Counted from the first letter of the stretch, positions 37,229 to 53,000 are shown. The stretch: DNA of 64,000 nucleotides from Acanthaster planci (GCF_001949145.1 NW_019091557.1:35508-99507); one strand, 5' to 3'. Made by a program: numbers and translations. Notes: generated by a model from the sequence alone, not told the origin.

Positions 37229-40200
37229 TTCTGACGTTGCCCGACACTTATCCACGAATTTAATCAACAGGATTCCTTTCTCTGTTGACGAAAACGGAGT
37301 TTTAATTGCGAACCAGCGCAGCAACCTCTCTGAGGAATCTGATCGGGCCGAACTGCTGCTGCTAGTCTAGTCACAAACATGCAAACAACTATTGTTGACC
37401 TGTGACCCTCGTGTGCAGTGCAATGAGACGTAATATTATACTACTGCTGGTGCGCAACAAACAACAGCTTTTTGTAACCCTCCGCAAATACAGTGCCATA
37501 ATGAAATACAACACATTTTGCCATTTAGTCACAAAAATCATGTTCATTTAGCCACGTGGATGGCTACATTTTAAATGCATACCGGTTTGTATAGACTATC
37601 AATTTTTCAGGCTAATACAGAATTTCTGACCCTGGCGGATTAATCTTGAGCAGGTCGTATACGGTTTTGCATTAACGTAAAGAACCATTTCAGGAAAAGT
37701 GAGTCATCATGGAGATCATATAGTTTATCACGGTTTACCTTTTCCTTAAAATTTTAAAGCAAAGGTTCAATGTTTTAGACGTATACACCCGAAATGAATA
37801 ACTTTTGTATGTGTGACCCATTTTCCCGTAGGTATTTCCGAACTTAAAATCCTGCATCTCTCCCCCACATCATACAAGGGGGAAAGAGGGGTGCAATTCT
37901 GCGCCGCAGTATTTTTGTCACGCTTACGTCTAAAACTTTTGTTTTACTTCTCTATGTTATGAAGTAGTAACATTAAACAAGGCATATGATTCAATTTATA
38001 TGAACAACTTCAACGGTCCCTCATTTCCTCTTTTTGGTTTAGAATATGACAAATATTTACCAACATCCAGGAAATGTGGGATCTACTTCATCCCAAACAT
38101 GCCAAACCAAAGGAAGCAAAGAACGAAGTTCCTCAAAATCACAGATTTCAATTTAAAAAGGTACATTCAAGAAATTTTCAATCTACCTTAAATTAGTATC
38201 TAGCTTATTAATTTTGGTCTCCTTCCTTCGGACCTAAAATGCCACAAACTTGCTTCAGAACCAGGTTTATGTAACAAATTGAAACGTATTTTGTCATCAC
38301 TCCTAAAAATAACTGTTCAGTGCGGGAGTAATGATTTCTGATAATTTAAACATAGAGCTATAAAAAGGAACGATGCGTCAGTAATATGTCGGTGAAAAAT
38401 GAATCCTTATTTGGGAAGTCTGAATGGCACCCACCGTGCGCTGGAACTACTTTTTGGCTGGCTTGCGCTTGCGCTTGCGTACTACGTACTAATTACTCAT
38501 CCATATCAACATTGGGCACAGGTGGCTCCGTGGCATGAGAGCTTGACATCCGAACTTGCCAACTGACTGCATCACTACTACCGTGATGGCATACTAGACG
38601 AGACGAAGGGGAAAGAGACTTTGTAAGTACAGTCTTGGTTCACCGACCGAATCCAACAGGTAGACATGCTACTTGCTAGAAGTACTAGAATAACCATGAC
38701 AACAGGCCTCTTAGTCTTGTTTTGTTCAGCACTCACATCAACAAAACCCCACAGAAAGTGACCAGCTGACCAGTGACACTGTACTGCGGGACATCGTTGG
38801 GTTTAGCGTGGTTTTAGGGTTGAAGTTTTCTTCTGTCAATTGTCAGTTATTATGATGTATACATCCAAACTTAAAACAACACTGGAAATTGACTTATACA
38901 CACCTAAATAGGCCTATGTACATGTATGTAATTACTAACACTAGATGCGCACATCATAACTCAGGGAGTGTCCTTGAACTCGGCAAAAGTTTTATTTGGA
39001 GACAGAACCAGGGGTTGTTATTGCAGAATCTTGCTATTTTAAATTGTGCACAAAAAACATTTTGCTGTTTGCGTGTATTCAACATGGCTGTTCCTCTTTA
39101 CTTGGTGAGAATTTTGTCTCAAAAGTCCATTGTTGGAGGAAAACACACCTGTGAAAATTATAAAATATAAAAAAACAGGGCAGGTGTGAAAATTGGACAG
39201 GCTCTCGGTGAACCTGACCATTGATTAATTTTAAATGGCCTTATAATTGCTAATCTTAAATTGAACATCTTCAGACAAACTTGGAATCTCCAGTATGATT
39301 AGTCGATCCATGGTAACAAACAGTGCGACATGCATAACTATATGTATTGCACATTTCACATCAAATCAGTCACTATTCCATGCACTATTCTAACTCTGCA
39401 CATTTCGCTTTATGCGAAACACACAGCTGCAAAATGTACTGCAAAATTTCAAAGCTGGTGTAGTTGCACACATACATGTAGGCCCGTATAATAATGCGCA
39501 TCAAAGGCCGAGTGGTATACCGGACACAGACGCACTACATGTACATTATTCCGTGTTCCACTCACACTGGTAGTGGTACATGTACACAAATGTACATGTC
39601 AGGCTCATTATGATCAGCATTCAAACTGCCAAGGATAAAATCTTTTTGCTAAATGTGAAGTACATGTAAACTGGTGCAGGTTGAACTCGTTCATGTACAT
39701 TTATGTACAACATGTAGGGGTATTAATGTTCAACTGCCTGTATACGGGTACATGTTCTGATACGTGTTTTCACTTCATACCAGTGTTTGGTACATACACT
39801 GTAACAGCTTCACACGATTTGTGTGCTGTCTTATAACATTACACAAACTAATAACCAGTACATATACATTCACAGGGCCGTACATGTTCACCTTTTGCAT
39901 TCCTACTTTGTCCACTGCATTCATGAGGCAGGTGAGGTTTAGTTGGAAATAAACACTTGATGAGAAAAAAAAATCAGTAGAATGTAGTGACATCCGTATG
40001 AAACAGCAATTTTGTCAACTTTAACCCAACAGTAATGCAAAAACTTCTCCAAAGGCTAGTTTTCACAGAACGTCAATTATTTACATGTACACGTAGATGT
40101 TATTATGTCCAGTTCTACTGGGGAACCGGAGTTGGGCGTGGCCAACTATGTTGCTGTCCCAGTCTGTTCTGCCCCGAGTGGTTGGCACCATAGCAATTGT

Positions 40201-40894
40201 GGTGCTGCTGGAGTGATGGTGTCTCCTTAGAAGTCTGTAGAGATAACTCTAGTATCGCCACTGATTCCTTTGAAATTGTGTAAATTTAATATTGGAGGTT
40301 TCATGCATTGTTGAGTGTGATTTTGTAGATTTTCTCTTGTTGTTAGTGTGTGGGGCAGGTGGGGTGCAGTACATGTATTATTATTATTATTGGTTTATTA
40401 AAAACAAATATTGCAGCTAAAGGCTAAATTGCATTTTTTCTGCACTTGTAGAAAATATTCTTATCATATCATGATACTGTGGGTGTCACAGAAGGGTGCA
40501 AGCTTCTCCTCTGGAAAAAAGTTGAAAATAAAGGAAACCCAAAGGGAAAAGTGACGGATACAAAAAAAAGATGAAAGAAGTTGAAAATCACCAATTTACA
40601 TGTATACTCAAAATTGACCCCTTCCGTTGTTCATTCTTTATCGGTTCTTAGCAGAGATTTGCTTCTCCTCCCCCTCCCCTGAAATCCTCCTGCCCTGAAT
40701 GAAAGTGGTTTGCCCCTTCCTCGATGGAAAACTGCTGGCGATGCCCATGCATGATGCCTTTTTGAGTACGCCAAGAGGGTAGGGGAAAGGAGCAGGTGAG
40801 AAAATGGGTACAGTCTTGGAGATGTTGGAGATGTGCGTCATACTCCACACCTCCCCATTCTTGGGAGCATTGTAAAAATAATGATGCATTTGGT
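37229..40894. other. Intergenic region between the divergent DD3-3-like genes
   Basis: No gene seen. It must hold the gene A promoter (just above 37228) and upstream control DNA of gene B. Near 38460-38490 the word gcttgc is repeated, and 39470-39720 is rich in tacatgta words. No clear TATA box is visible for gene A. Confidence 0.5.
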
Positions 40895-40929
40895 TTATAT
40901 ATACTGCACTCACTGCAGGACAGTCAGTC
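40895..40929 (+). promoter_or_regulatory. Core promoter of gene B: TATA box and initiator
   Basis: TTATATATA at 40895-40903 is followed about 30 bases on by TCAGTC at 40924-40929, which fits the animal initiator TCA(G/T)T(C/T). This predicts a start near 40926 and a 5' leader of about 135 bases before the ATG at 41061. Confidence 0.6.
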
Positions 40930-41060
40930 GTTCACTTTGTTCCGTGGATGCAATTTCATCATTGCTTCAACATCACTTGTGTCAAATTTTAGGCAATATC
41001 CAGGAAGAGTGGAAGATCCTACTGTACAATCTCAATAGTGTCTGGCACGCAACTAGAATC

Positions 41061-44000
41061 ATGATGCGCTGTGTAGCAGTGTTCCTGCTGGTGGTGTTTG
41101 TCTGCAGTAAGGCAGACGTCTACATGCACAACCCAAGAGGATCAAACAACAGACTTAACGAAAGATCTGCCAATCGCCAAAATGGCAACAGAATGTTTGA
41201 CTCCCAGGTGAGCGGTAAAGAAACCTCAATTGGTGTTACGGGCCACCCTGAATTATACATTATTTCCCTTTTCCCCTGTCAGAGTGCACAAACACAAGAA
41301 GGCAAAAATTATTTGTTATCATTTTTAGTATTTTTGAAAGAGCACAAGGCCCATTAACCCACCCCCCCCCAATTTGTCCCCATAGTGTTTTGGCTATCCA
41401 CGTCAACCACACATGTGTTTCAACATGCGGAGTTCCTGCACTTGTACATTTCAGATACATGTACACATGTATACATGTATGGGTGTGCACGGGTACATGT
41501 ATGTACATGAGGCACTGTACCCAAATCTGGGTTCTCCCATCTGTTTGGCTACTGGTTGTCCACTAGTAGGACTAGGAGATCTCCATTGGAGGTGGAGCTA
41601 CATGTGTACATGTATGTTGTAAAATCTCTCTTGGGCCACTTGATACCAACTGATTTTAAAGCAGTAGAATCACGTCAATGCAGCATGTGAAATAAACTGG
41701 ACATGGGATGCGCACGCAGAATCTGAGACAAGCCAAACCCAATGCACCAAATTCCATAGGGTTACCATCTGAGGCAAAACAGCATCAGGTCAATTGTCAT
41801 TTGTAGCCTTTGTTCAGGTATATGGTATGTAACCACAGTGTTAACAAGGGGACAGCAGGTACACACATGATGATCCTGCCATTCCGTCAATAAGGAAGTA
41901 AAGTTTCAGAATTAAACACCTGTAAATAGGTGTTACAGATAACTGCTCTGGTGAATTTCCTTGAGGATTAAATGTTCATTTCAAAGGAAATCATCAGCGT
42001 ACACGATGTATAATTGTTCCAAACAAAAAGGATATTAAAGCTCTGACGTCTCTCCTTCCTGGTTCTTTCCTACTACCTTGACAAAGAAGCCATGTACATG
42101 TATTTTAAGGAAGTACACACACTGTAACAGTGCATATCATGCCCTTACGTGGAACTGTAGGTTATACAACAGGCAGTCCTTGGTACTTCTCGTCATGGTT
42201 ATTGGGCACCTGGTGTAAAAACAGGAAATGGGTTGTTCATGTGAAATGATTCTGAGAATAAGGAAATTGCCAAATTTATTGTGCTTCATTGCAAAAGTGA
42301 TCTTTTGTACTGTTGCCGTTTTTGGGTTGTTAGTTTGTCAATTTTTTTTTATTCCTTCAAAGGGTTTTGGAAGTATTGAGAGCTGATACAGGCTTGCAAT
42401 TTCTGCCATTTTGAAGGAAAGGAATTCCTTTTCACTGAGCAGCCCGAAAGCATTTCTCATGCTGCCATACACAGAAGAGAATTGCAATATTTGCCCGCAC
42501 CACTTTTTATTTTTGTTGAATGTACATGTCTTTGTTTGCATCTCAAACTGACGTACTGTTCATCTCGATAGTTTGCTGCAGCACAGACTGTCTTATCATG
42601 TTTAGTTTATGGGAAATACGTGACTCAGTGGTACACAAGACTTTGTAGTGCAACCAGCGACGTGTTCCACATGGACAGTGTACATGTACCTGTAGGTTAA
42701 ATGATGCTAGTGATGACTTTCTTTGGCAGAAAATGATATTGTGTGTCAACAGTTGACATCTATATGTACATGTACTGCTGTGACACAAATAATGCCAACA
42801 GACTGTTTTTATCAAAGTGTTATTGCAGGACACACTAATTTGCAAAAAGTGAGAGATACTACTAGAGAGACAGAGAGGGAAAACCCAAACAGTTTACCCC
42901 AACAAGCAGTAGCAGATTTCTACCCAAGTTGAAAGGATTTCTGTATATTGTACCATACATGTACATGTCATACCTGTAGTACATGCAAATGAGTGGGGTT
43001 TAAAATCATAGTATGATAGTGAGAAATGTGTATCTTTCCTTAACTGCCCAAAACCTGCCATACTCCAACAGCAGGTTTTGTGAGATTTTGGCAGATTTGG
43101 TACCGTACCTGATGAACTTCTTGTTGAATTTTGTGAGACTTAGGATGAAAGGCCCAGGGAGATGGTGTTGGATTCTGTGTGAGTTGGGACACACACGGGC
43201 CACTATGTGCAGTGTCTGGCTTGCTGTACCAATTGTTGGACTATGCTTGATTTTGTCAGGTTTGGTACTATTCAGTGCAAGTCATCCTATACTGCATAGA
43301 CCCATCCAAACCATATCACTCAAACTCCAACGGGCTCATTCTGTTGGAGTTTATCAGGTTTGGTACAGTAACCTGCATGTACAAGTACCGGTACATAGAC
43401 ATGTACATGAACCTTATGGATTTGGTGAGGTTCAGGATGCTTTCTAGTGCAGGAGCCTAGGGGGTTACATGTAGTGTGAAGCCTTCAACGTCCTCTATAG
43501 TGCAGAACTACAAGTCAACAAGCCAGTCGCCCTTGCAGTTGCACCTTGTTAAAGCTTAGCTTTGGTGGGAAACCTGTCTCAATCAAAGTCCTTCTCTACC
43601 TCCTGAAGACACCGATTACGTACCTGTAACCTGCCCTACACATTGTACAGTGTAGAGCAAAGGTGGTACAAATTCAAGGCGATGGCATAAAATGAGCAAT
43701 ACATACATGTACCAGTAATTTAAGGTGCCTCTTGGGGATGGTTTTTGTTGTGGGGCAAGTACATGTACAAAAGGTATCGTACATGTACAGTGCACAGTCA
43801 ACATGCCATGGGACCGGAGTACATTACTGTGCAGTGTACATGTTTGCTTGTCTACACGTACATGTAGTGATTGTCTTCGGTAATTTTGTGTCTTTTTTCC
43901 CACCCTGATTTGATTTATCAGAATAACAACAGAGGTGGTTACAATGTGGGCGATTCAACAAGCCAAGCATCCAACAATGAAGATCAGCAGTATCGAATGG

Positions 44001-47000
44001 TAAGTACAAGATTCATGCACCAGTACATGTATGCAGGCCCCCGCTGGCCTGACTGTGGTTCTGCATTGTATGTGATGTACATGTATATAGAAGGTTACCT
44101 ATATAATACATGTTATCTTCTGATCTTTGTAAGACGTAATCTGGTGTTGCCTGATAACCTGTTCCTTGCTCCATGGTGTACATGTCATGTACACTATATG
44201 TACAGGTACATGTTCACGTACAGTAGCGGTACATTCCAAATAACTTGGAATAAGAAATTATCTTCGCACTTTTTCTCTTCCAAGGGAAGTCATTCTCATT
44301 TTCACAAAATGTGAAAAACTTTTCCCTAAACGATTCTTGTGCTTTTTTCACAGAAGCAGGAAAACATTTTCACCCACGTGGGAAATTCTTTTCACACCCT
44401 GTGAAATATCAATGTGAATGTTGAATCTTTTCTCAAAATTTCCTATTCCCACTCAAAGTGTTACCTTCAACAGCTATGTACATGTACCTGTAAGTGTGAT
44501 CCTTTAAACCCATTGCAACTGCTTTTAGTCAGAGAGTTTTCTTTGTTGTAACACAAACTTATGACACTGATTGTTTACTTTCATTGTGCAAATATGTGAC
44601 ATATATGTATTTAGGAAAATGATGAAATACTGTCTTTCCACAAGATTGCTGTTGCTTGTGTTTTCCATCTGACCTTTGCATCATCAGTTATTGCTGTGTG
44701 CGAGGTATCTGCTGTTTAAACATGTTCCTTGCACTTGTCCCGGCCTCCACAGAAATATTTTGAGAGTGGTCCCTACAAGACCATGGTCGCCAATGGTCAG
44801 CTGACCGGCCAGGGACAGAGCCTCATGACCGTGGAATGGACCAATCAGCACGGCTGCGGGGGTGACGAAGACACCGACCCCCACAAGCTCAACTGTAACA
44901 TCGTCTTGCAGTACATGTGCCAAGACGATGCAGCTACTGCAACAGGTAATCAAGACATGCATTAATGACGCGAAGCACAGCGTGAACCTACGGTCCACTG
45001 TCGGACATTGTCTGATCATTTGTATCATTAATTTGCCCAACCCCCCAGAAAGCAGAGGTGGTCTGACCAAATGTAAGAGATGTCAAGGTGAAAGCCTCTC
45101 AATTAAGCAAACTCCTGTTTTTTAATCTGGTGTCTGTACTTCTGCTGTTAAAGCTGCGACTGAGAGTGTTTTCTCATGTGACCTTGGTACATGTACGTTT
45201 CTGGTGAAAACCACGTATTTGGCCTTGTTTGGTGCTCTGATACGGTGTGTGATAATACTTAATAGCACTTTAGGAGAAACATGTACGGTACATGTACAGT
45301 TTGCAGCATTGTTCATAACTGTACTACTTGATTCTATTGAAATCTTGACAGAAAGGTATGGTAGCCTGTTGTTTCATTCTTATGTACGAGATGATTGGCT
45401 TTTTTTTTATGTAACACATACCGGTACATGTATGTAAGTTACGCTGTATAATGGATTTTTGAGATAGAGTCAGCATTGTGGAAGTCAGTTCTATTCGAAT
45501 CCATTGATAACCGAGCAAAACCAGGTTTTTTTAGTTTGCTTGTGTTTGGGGTTTTTTGGGAAAAGGAGTAATTAAAAGACTAATCTTTGGACGGCATGTG
45601 CTAATCGTGTGTCCTTCTGACATTCCCAGGTGATGATGACACAATCCGCAACGGACGCACCACCCAGACCCAGAACCACCAGCGCATCAACAACCTCAAC
45701 GAGAACCAGAATCAGGCCAACAACCGCAAGAACAACGCCGTGAGGGATGACCGCGGCCTGCACGAGACCTGGGACTGGTATGACAAGTGTTACAACAGGG
45801 AACGCAACATGGGTAAGAGTAAATCAAGGTTAAACAACAACTCAACTCAAAACAACACAAATAAATCACATGGAATTCAGTGGATTTTGCCACTTTAATT
45901 TACAGTTTTCTTTTTGAATTCTTTGCCTTTTTGTGTTCTCCCTCGGAGATGAACCACGAAGTGAAACTATGATATTATGTTTGCAGCACATGCAAGGTGA
46001 ATCATGTGTGACGTGCATTGTTTCAACTGTTATGCTGGTTCCCGGTGCAAAATCAGGAGAATGTTTGGTATTTCTGAATGTTTGGTGTAGTGGCGCTCAT
46101 CATGGCGGTGGGCTGCCGTACATACTTGTACAATATAATGAGGGAAAGCTTTAGTGTTGATTCAGCGTAAAGGTCACCATGCAGCGGGGGGGACAAGACT
46201 GGCAACTTTGCCATGGTAGAATGTTATTGGGCACGTCATCTCTATCTACGTCTCTATCTACGTACTCTCTACATGAAAAGGGTTACCATTGTCATGGAAA
46301 ATCCTGGAAAAAACATTTCCCAGGAAGAACATGGGACATGGGGGGAGGAAGTAGGGTGTCCAGGAATCTTGTCCTAAGAAAAAAGTCATGGAAAAGTCAT
46401 GGAAATCAAGATCATGCAAGGGTTATTTTTGAAGGCCTGTTTTTGATGTGAAAGTACAATAATAAAGTTTTAGTTACTGTGGTAGTCTTTTCTCAGTAAT
46501 TGAAATATCATGGAGATTGTCTTTTCTTTTAGTTCTGGGAAAACCTGGAAAAGGCATGGAATTTGATTTTCAGATTTCTTTTGGAACCCTTCATGAAGCT
46601 AATTAAATCCTCTGAACCGGCTGTTCTCTTTCCAGGGCTGTTCACAGCTGACCAGAAGCTGAAAACCAACAACGGCAATGGCTACAGCTCGGCCATCTAC
46701 ACCCGCCAGAACCCCAATGGCAACCGGCGTGGCTATGAGTGCCCCGAAGAGAGGGACTATTACCCTTACTGGCACCCTTCCCCCTGGAGGGACATGGCCC
46801 TCCTCGTCAGTAATATGAGTCTGTGCGAGTAAGTGGCCATGGCACATGCCAGAAGGCTTGGAGAGCATTCCTGTTGCACAGGAAAATAATCAAACCCTTG
46901 TTCTAACCACAGTTCAATTTGAATAGATCGACTCAGTAGAATCATTATTCTGTGTCAACCTGAGTGCTGACATCTCCACCTTGCATTTCACATACACTTG

Positions 47001-50000
47001 ACTTCCCATCCTTGATATTTGGAATGCATGCTCACCAATGCAGGGATCCCAGGAATGTTAACTTAGCATTATGCTATCTCAGGATATGGGATTTAGGGAG
47101 GAGACTTCTTTAATGATCTCTTACATATTCCTTGATTTAGGATTTATACCGTCAGAAAGTCAAGCCCAAGATTTTATTTAATATTTATTTTTTTTACATG
47201 AACAGGTTCTACCAGTCAGAGAGCTTCAATGTCAAGACAAAGTACGAGTGCGTCGAAACCTATGGAAACGGTCAAGCCAAGCACTGGTCCCGGTGGAACA
47301 ATGAAGCTGACTGCACCGAGAATGGCGGCCAGTGGCTGGCTTTCACAAACTACCTGGAAAAAGCTCCCCGTATGTGTTTCCTGTTGGGTTTGATCAAAAT
47401 GCCCCGCCCCCAACTATGGCACTCATTGAAATCATGTGCATAGAAGGACACTGTGATAGTATGCTGATTCTATTCTGTGTATGCACATGTACGTCCTTTG
47501 TACTGGTTTGCTCAAAAGTTTACGCACTCTTCAACTGTATAGGTTTTATTACAGGGTTTCAGACTTCATCTGTTGGCAACCATTCCTCTTGTATAACTGA
47601 TCAATCCAGGTGTGTACATGTACATGTGTAGTGTGTACATGTACATTTGTACTGTGCATGCATTTCAAAATGCCATTTTCAGGTTAATCTGAAAATTATG
47701 GATTAAGCAGATTAGCTGGAGGATAAGCTGTGAAAAGAGAATCGACTGCCAAGAATTGGCACAGTCTTAAAAATCCATGCCATTCCAACCAAACTGGCTG
47801 ATTTGAGCAAATGAGTTAAGAGCAATCTAAGGAAGCAGTGTACACATGTATCCTTACAAAGAAATGCCCTGCTGTATTGAAGACATTCTTGTGTTTGATA
47901 TATGAGATGACAGTCAGGTGTTAAAACAACAATGGTAATGACCATTGTGAATTACTGTTTGTGACCTTAAACTGTATCAAAAAGTTAGCCGCTGGTTTTT
48001 TTTTGGTTTTTGTTTTTATAAGTCTAAATTTTCACCAAAAAGCACAAGATTCCAGACACTGTTACTTGACTGGGTCCATAAACCATCCATGTTCATGTAC
48101 CGTACACTTTCCAGAGTATAACAACGAGGCAGCCTGTGAAGCAAGGTCTGGAACCGATGGGGTACGGTACGTCTGGGGCCGGCCGGAGGGAGAAATGGCT
48201 GAGCAGTGCCTTGTGGCCGTGGACCCTCCAGACTGCCAACCAGCACCCTGGACACGCGTCAATCACCTGGGCAACACCAGAGGCGGGAAGGCCAGCCGCT
48301 ATGAGTGGACCATACCGTACTTCCCATCTGGCAATGATCAGCGATGCGTCATGCGACTGAGGTACACCTCAGAAACTTATAATAACATCTACATGTATAT
48401 ACCGTAGGCTTGCAGCATATCATCAAAGGTCAGAAGACCAGATTGATCTTGTTTTTTTCAAGTTCATGACCTCTCTGCAAGTGGTGATGTCAAGTTCTCA
48501 AGTGTATCAGACATGAGGCGCTGGGTTGAAAAATGTCTCCAAATCTTGACTGTCACAAGTGAGCTTTCTGTTATCCAGTGAGGACGCTTTGAAATATACA
48601 TGCCCCCATATGATGGCGTGGCACCATCGCATTCTTTTTATTCCAACATTTCCAACAGATCTACAGTTGACATATGACTGTTTCCTGAAAGGTTTGCATA
48701 GACTGTCAGCTTGATTACACTGTGGTCTGGTATTTGGCCTCTCTGATTACAATTCCCAGTTGTGGCACATAACAGAAACTGGTTCCAGCATATAAGGGTA
48801 TTTTTCTTTCATAGTTCGCAATTTAACCTGTCCGTGCGGGAGGATTTGTAAACCCATGATTTTCTACAAGCACCTGGCAGAGGAAATTTAATCACGGCAT
48901 GATAGTTATGCTCACCCCTCATGTCCCGTTGGTTTTGTACAAGCAAGAAGAGACATTGATGCGGCATGAAATGCCACACGCGTCTTGAACAGATCATGTC
49001 TAAAGGTGGTCATCTTTCAAGCACATGGAAAGGCTGTTAAATGCCAATGGTTTTGAAAGGCAGGAAATTCCTGAAATTCATTTCTTGCTCAGAACTGCTG
49101 CTAATTTTTGAATGGAAAAAGTCAGTCATACATGTACATGTTCTTGGGTATAATTTCCATTGCAGATACAATATCACCACGGATGACTACGATCCCATCA
49201 ATACCGATGCCAGTCAAAATCAAGACATGTGAGTATAGGTCTAATGTCCCATTTATTTGTAGCATTGTGCAGGCTTAATTCAAATGGTGCAGTGATCATC
49301 ACAGTTGGCTTTGTGAATGGGTAAAGGAGGGGCATTGCTCTTGTGCCCTTCCATCGTTAATGGCCCTGGCCACGTGTACTTGCTTTTCAGTAGGACAAAC
49401 GCTTCCAGTTGTAGACAGTAAAATGTCGCGGCTTCATGGTAGGGCAGATTGACCCCGATTCATTCTGTAGATTGTGCAATGTGAGAAGGCAGCCCCCCCC
49501 CTTTTAACTTGTGCCTCCTCTTTTGTAATGTTGAAATGTACTCAACCTTTGTAACAGCCACAGTTGACTTGTTTTCATTGACCCCTTGAAAACATGCTCG
49601 CCCCCCAGGGTGCTCTATCGGAAGTTCCATCCTTAGTTACATCACAGAACGTGAGAATAGGAAATTTGTATGAGTCCGTTGGGCACACATGACTCATTAC
49701 CATTGGCTCCAGTAAATACGTGTGCTTTGAGAACATCCCAAACGGTTTTCTTTCCACAGAAATGCTGGCGTACTGTCTCCTATTCAGCAGAATCCATATG
49801 TGGATATCGGCGCTGACAGGCTGGCCCTGCGCTTGGCTATCAACACGGCCCAGTATGGCCGCACCTTCCAGGACCGATCCCACGCCTTCCTGATACGGCA
49901 GCGCCCCAATGTCCCAGGTATTGTACTCAATCACAAATCACAATAAGAGAGGTTGAATCATATCAAGAAAATGAAGGAAATACCCCCGTTGTACTTGATG

Positions 50001-53000
50001 TGAAATAGTTCTTGTTTCACTACAAGATGGCATGTTATGGCGGAGTTGGACCTCATTCAGATTAACTCGATCCAGCTTTGGAGTCAACTCTTCAGTTGGA
50101 ATGGTTGAGTATCGTCCTAGCCATAACCAAAACTTTCCAATGCAGCATCATAATTGCCTAATTGCCGCCCTTGGCAGTAAGAGCTGTGGTTTGCAGGTAG
50201 CAGTGATGTCACCTAGTGTTCCGCCTTTCAGTGGGCTGTCAAGTTGCTCAGACAACTGCAAGCATTCATCAGCCATTCTGTCCAATTCTGGCTAAACTGC
50301 CCCAAAATTACTCAAGGGTGCAATCATGTTCAGTGCATGTGGACAAATGCATGAAACCAAATCATCGGCTGTGAAGTTTACTGCTTGGAACTTAGGTAAA
50401 TTGGCAGTGGAAATTGTGCCCTGATGTCTCATATTCATGCGTTGGCATGTAAAATAATTTTTGTGGTTTCCATGTTTGCAGTTGCCAGTTCATAAGTATG
50501 ACAGTGGAGCAGGTTTCTGGGAATAGTAATTTGTATGGTTCTGTATGGGTATGGATGTGGGTGTGCCTCTGACATTTATCATTTCTCCTAAATGTGCCGT
50601 AGGATAATTGACAATTTCTTCACCTGCATGTATCGCCCAATCCCATTTGCACACACAGACATGGCAGCGGCCAAGATCTACAACCTCAACGTGCGGGGAA
50701 AGCGGGGTAACATTGTTCAAGTGTACCCGGCCGTTGAGTACGACTTCATCCCCAACGACCTGGAGATCAACGAAGGAGATCTCGTCCATATGCAGTGGAC
50801 AGGTGGGTGAAGAGGGAGTTACGGGCGCACTTGAGTTGAACCAAGTAATTGCTCAGCGTGCAGTCCCGAGCCCAGTTGACTTTGATGGACCATGTGTGTG
50901 TGAAAATTAGATGAGCAGATCAGAAATCAGGCTTTAATTTGACCCCTTGTGCTTGCAGGTTTAGCCATAAGGACTAGGACGTTTTGGCAGCCTACAACTC
51001 GGCTTATTTCTTCAGTCCTAAGTGGATGTCTTCACTGCAAACATCTCTTTGTTATCCAACCTTTAGCCTGTGTAGTAGTGGAGTCCATCAGGTCCTTTTT
51101 TCCTCCACAAGTCCAGTCAAAAGCATTTCTTTGTCACTTACCAATATGAGTGGTCTAGTGAATGACTTGTGCCATAGTTTATATAAACAGCTTGTGATTT
51201 GAGGCTTGGAAATGGATTACTTTAATATGTTGGACATGTGATGGACTTCCGGTTCCAACTCTGCCTCTAACATTCTGCGTACGTTCATTTCATTACTGTG
51301 CACTTGCGAAACGCCAATCAGTGGTAGGCACCCGTTTATGCTTGTTGGTGAGAGACAAATTTTTAAAAGTTATGTGACCGGATGCCTGAAGTTGTTCTTC
51401 CTGATGGTCTCGTATGTGCAGGCTCCAACACCCACAACAACAATGCACCTGGAGGGGATGGTCAGACGGGGGATGCTGGCGAAGGAAGAGGAGGTAAGAA
51501 CGCCACTCGGACCCCTTGAAGGGTTGGCCCACAAGGGAGCCACATGCAAGCGATACACTTCACTTGGAGTGATTCATGGTTCAGCACCCTGTACATGCTT
51601 CCAAGAGACCATTTTTCAACTTAAGGGCAAACGTTCTGTCCTTGTGCAAAGTAGTGCTTTTGGACTGGTGGGTGTTTTCACAGAGCTAGTCCAAAGTGCA
51701 GGGTAACAATTAAAGTCGGGAAAAAAATTGTCAAAATGCATGAACCTTGTAGCCTGAAATTTAGATGGCGAGGCATAACGTGAGAACGGTTTTAAATCCT
51801 TTTTGGAGGACGCGTTTGCAGTTGTGGGATTGAGACATTCATTATTTGCTAACATTATTACACACCAGTCTTTTTTGTTCCTCCCATGTATTGCAGGCAC
51901 GGATCGCTCCAACATTGTACAGATACAGGACAGGCTGGACAATTTCCCCATGCCCTTTGAGCAGACCACCATGTGGACTGGGGCGCAGGTCAGGTGGATG
52001 TACACAGGGAATGCCAACATAGCACCCATGGACCTGGCAGTCAATGCTGGCAGCTCTGGTTACTACCAGTAAGTCTGTCACGGCATTATACTGTTTGAGA
52101 TGAAAGTATTTTGGGGGCTGTGTTAAACTGCCGTGCTGCTGGGCCTAGTAACTTTCTGGCCCAGGTTGTGTAAACTCTCCGACGTGCGAAGGGAAAATCA
52201 AATTGTGGCCTCGGGGAGAATCCAGGATAAGTTTTTGGCCTGTGCTGCTGGCTCTGTTTTAACGAAAATTGAATCTGTGTTCTTTCCCCATCTTGAACAT
52301 CAATGTCAAGTCTGCTGTTATTGGTTGGGACTTGAAAATCATGCATTGGGCAGGGAGGTGTCTCAGAATAAGATTTTAAAGTGCTTAGGTCCGGGTAACT
52401 TTGTGAAGTACAGGTACGCATTTCTTAGATTGTAATTTTGAGCACTTTAAGTTTGGTAAAACACATCATAGAAGGAGTGGCACATTAAGGGTGATACAGC
52501 AGCTGTTCTCTTGTGTATTCCTACTGAAAAATGAGAACCCAGGGGAGTTGGCATGATTGTGCATCTTTGCTTAAGGTAGATTAGAAACATTGGACAGATT
52601 AATGCAGCCAAGCAGTGTTTGGGCAAAATAGATACAGTGTCATATTATGATAATGAGCTGACTTGATGTTTCATAAGCGAGGCATGGGTGCATGAGTTAG
52701 ACCGAATGACCTTGGATGCACTTCATTATTTACATGGTCTACTGAAACACTGAACAAGCTCATTGACGAGTGGCAAATAATAACAATAATACATGTAATA
52801 ATTGATAAATAATAATGCGCTGTTTCCATAAAATGACCAAGTGCAGTACGGGTACAAGTTAAGGAATTAACTGGATAGAATTAAACAAGATTAGAATTTA
52901 AGTAATGTTATGTCACTACGCTAGAACCCAAACTGCAGTGTGGGGATATGACTGTTCCACCGCCAGAGATATCAATTTTACCTAGACCTAACCCTGCTGG

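Noticed and set aside
40833-41060. Longer N-terminus for gene B from the upstream in-frame ATG at 40833
   Set aside because: It would lie above the TATA box and initiator and would bury the signal peptide inside the protein.
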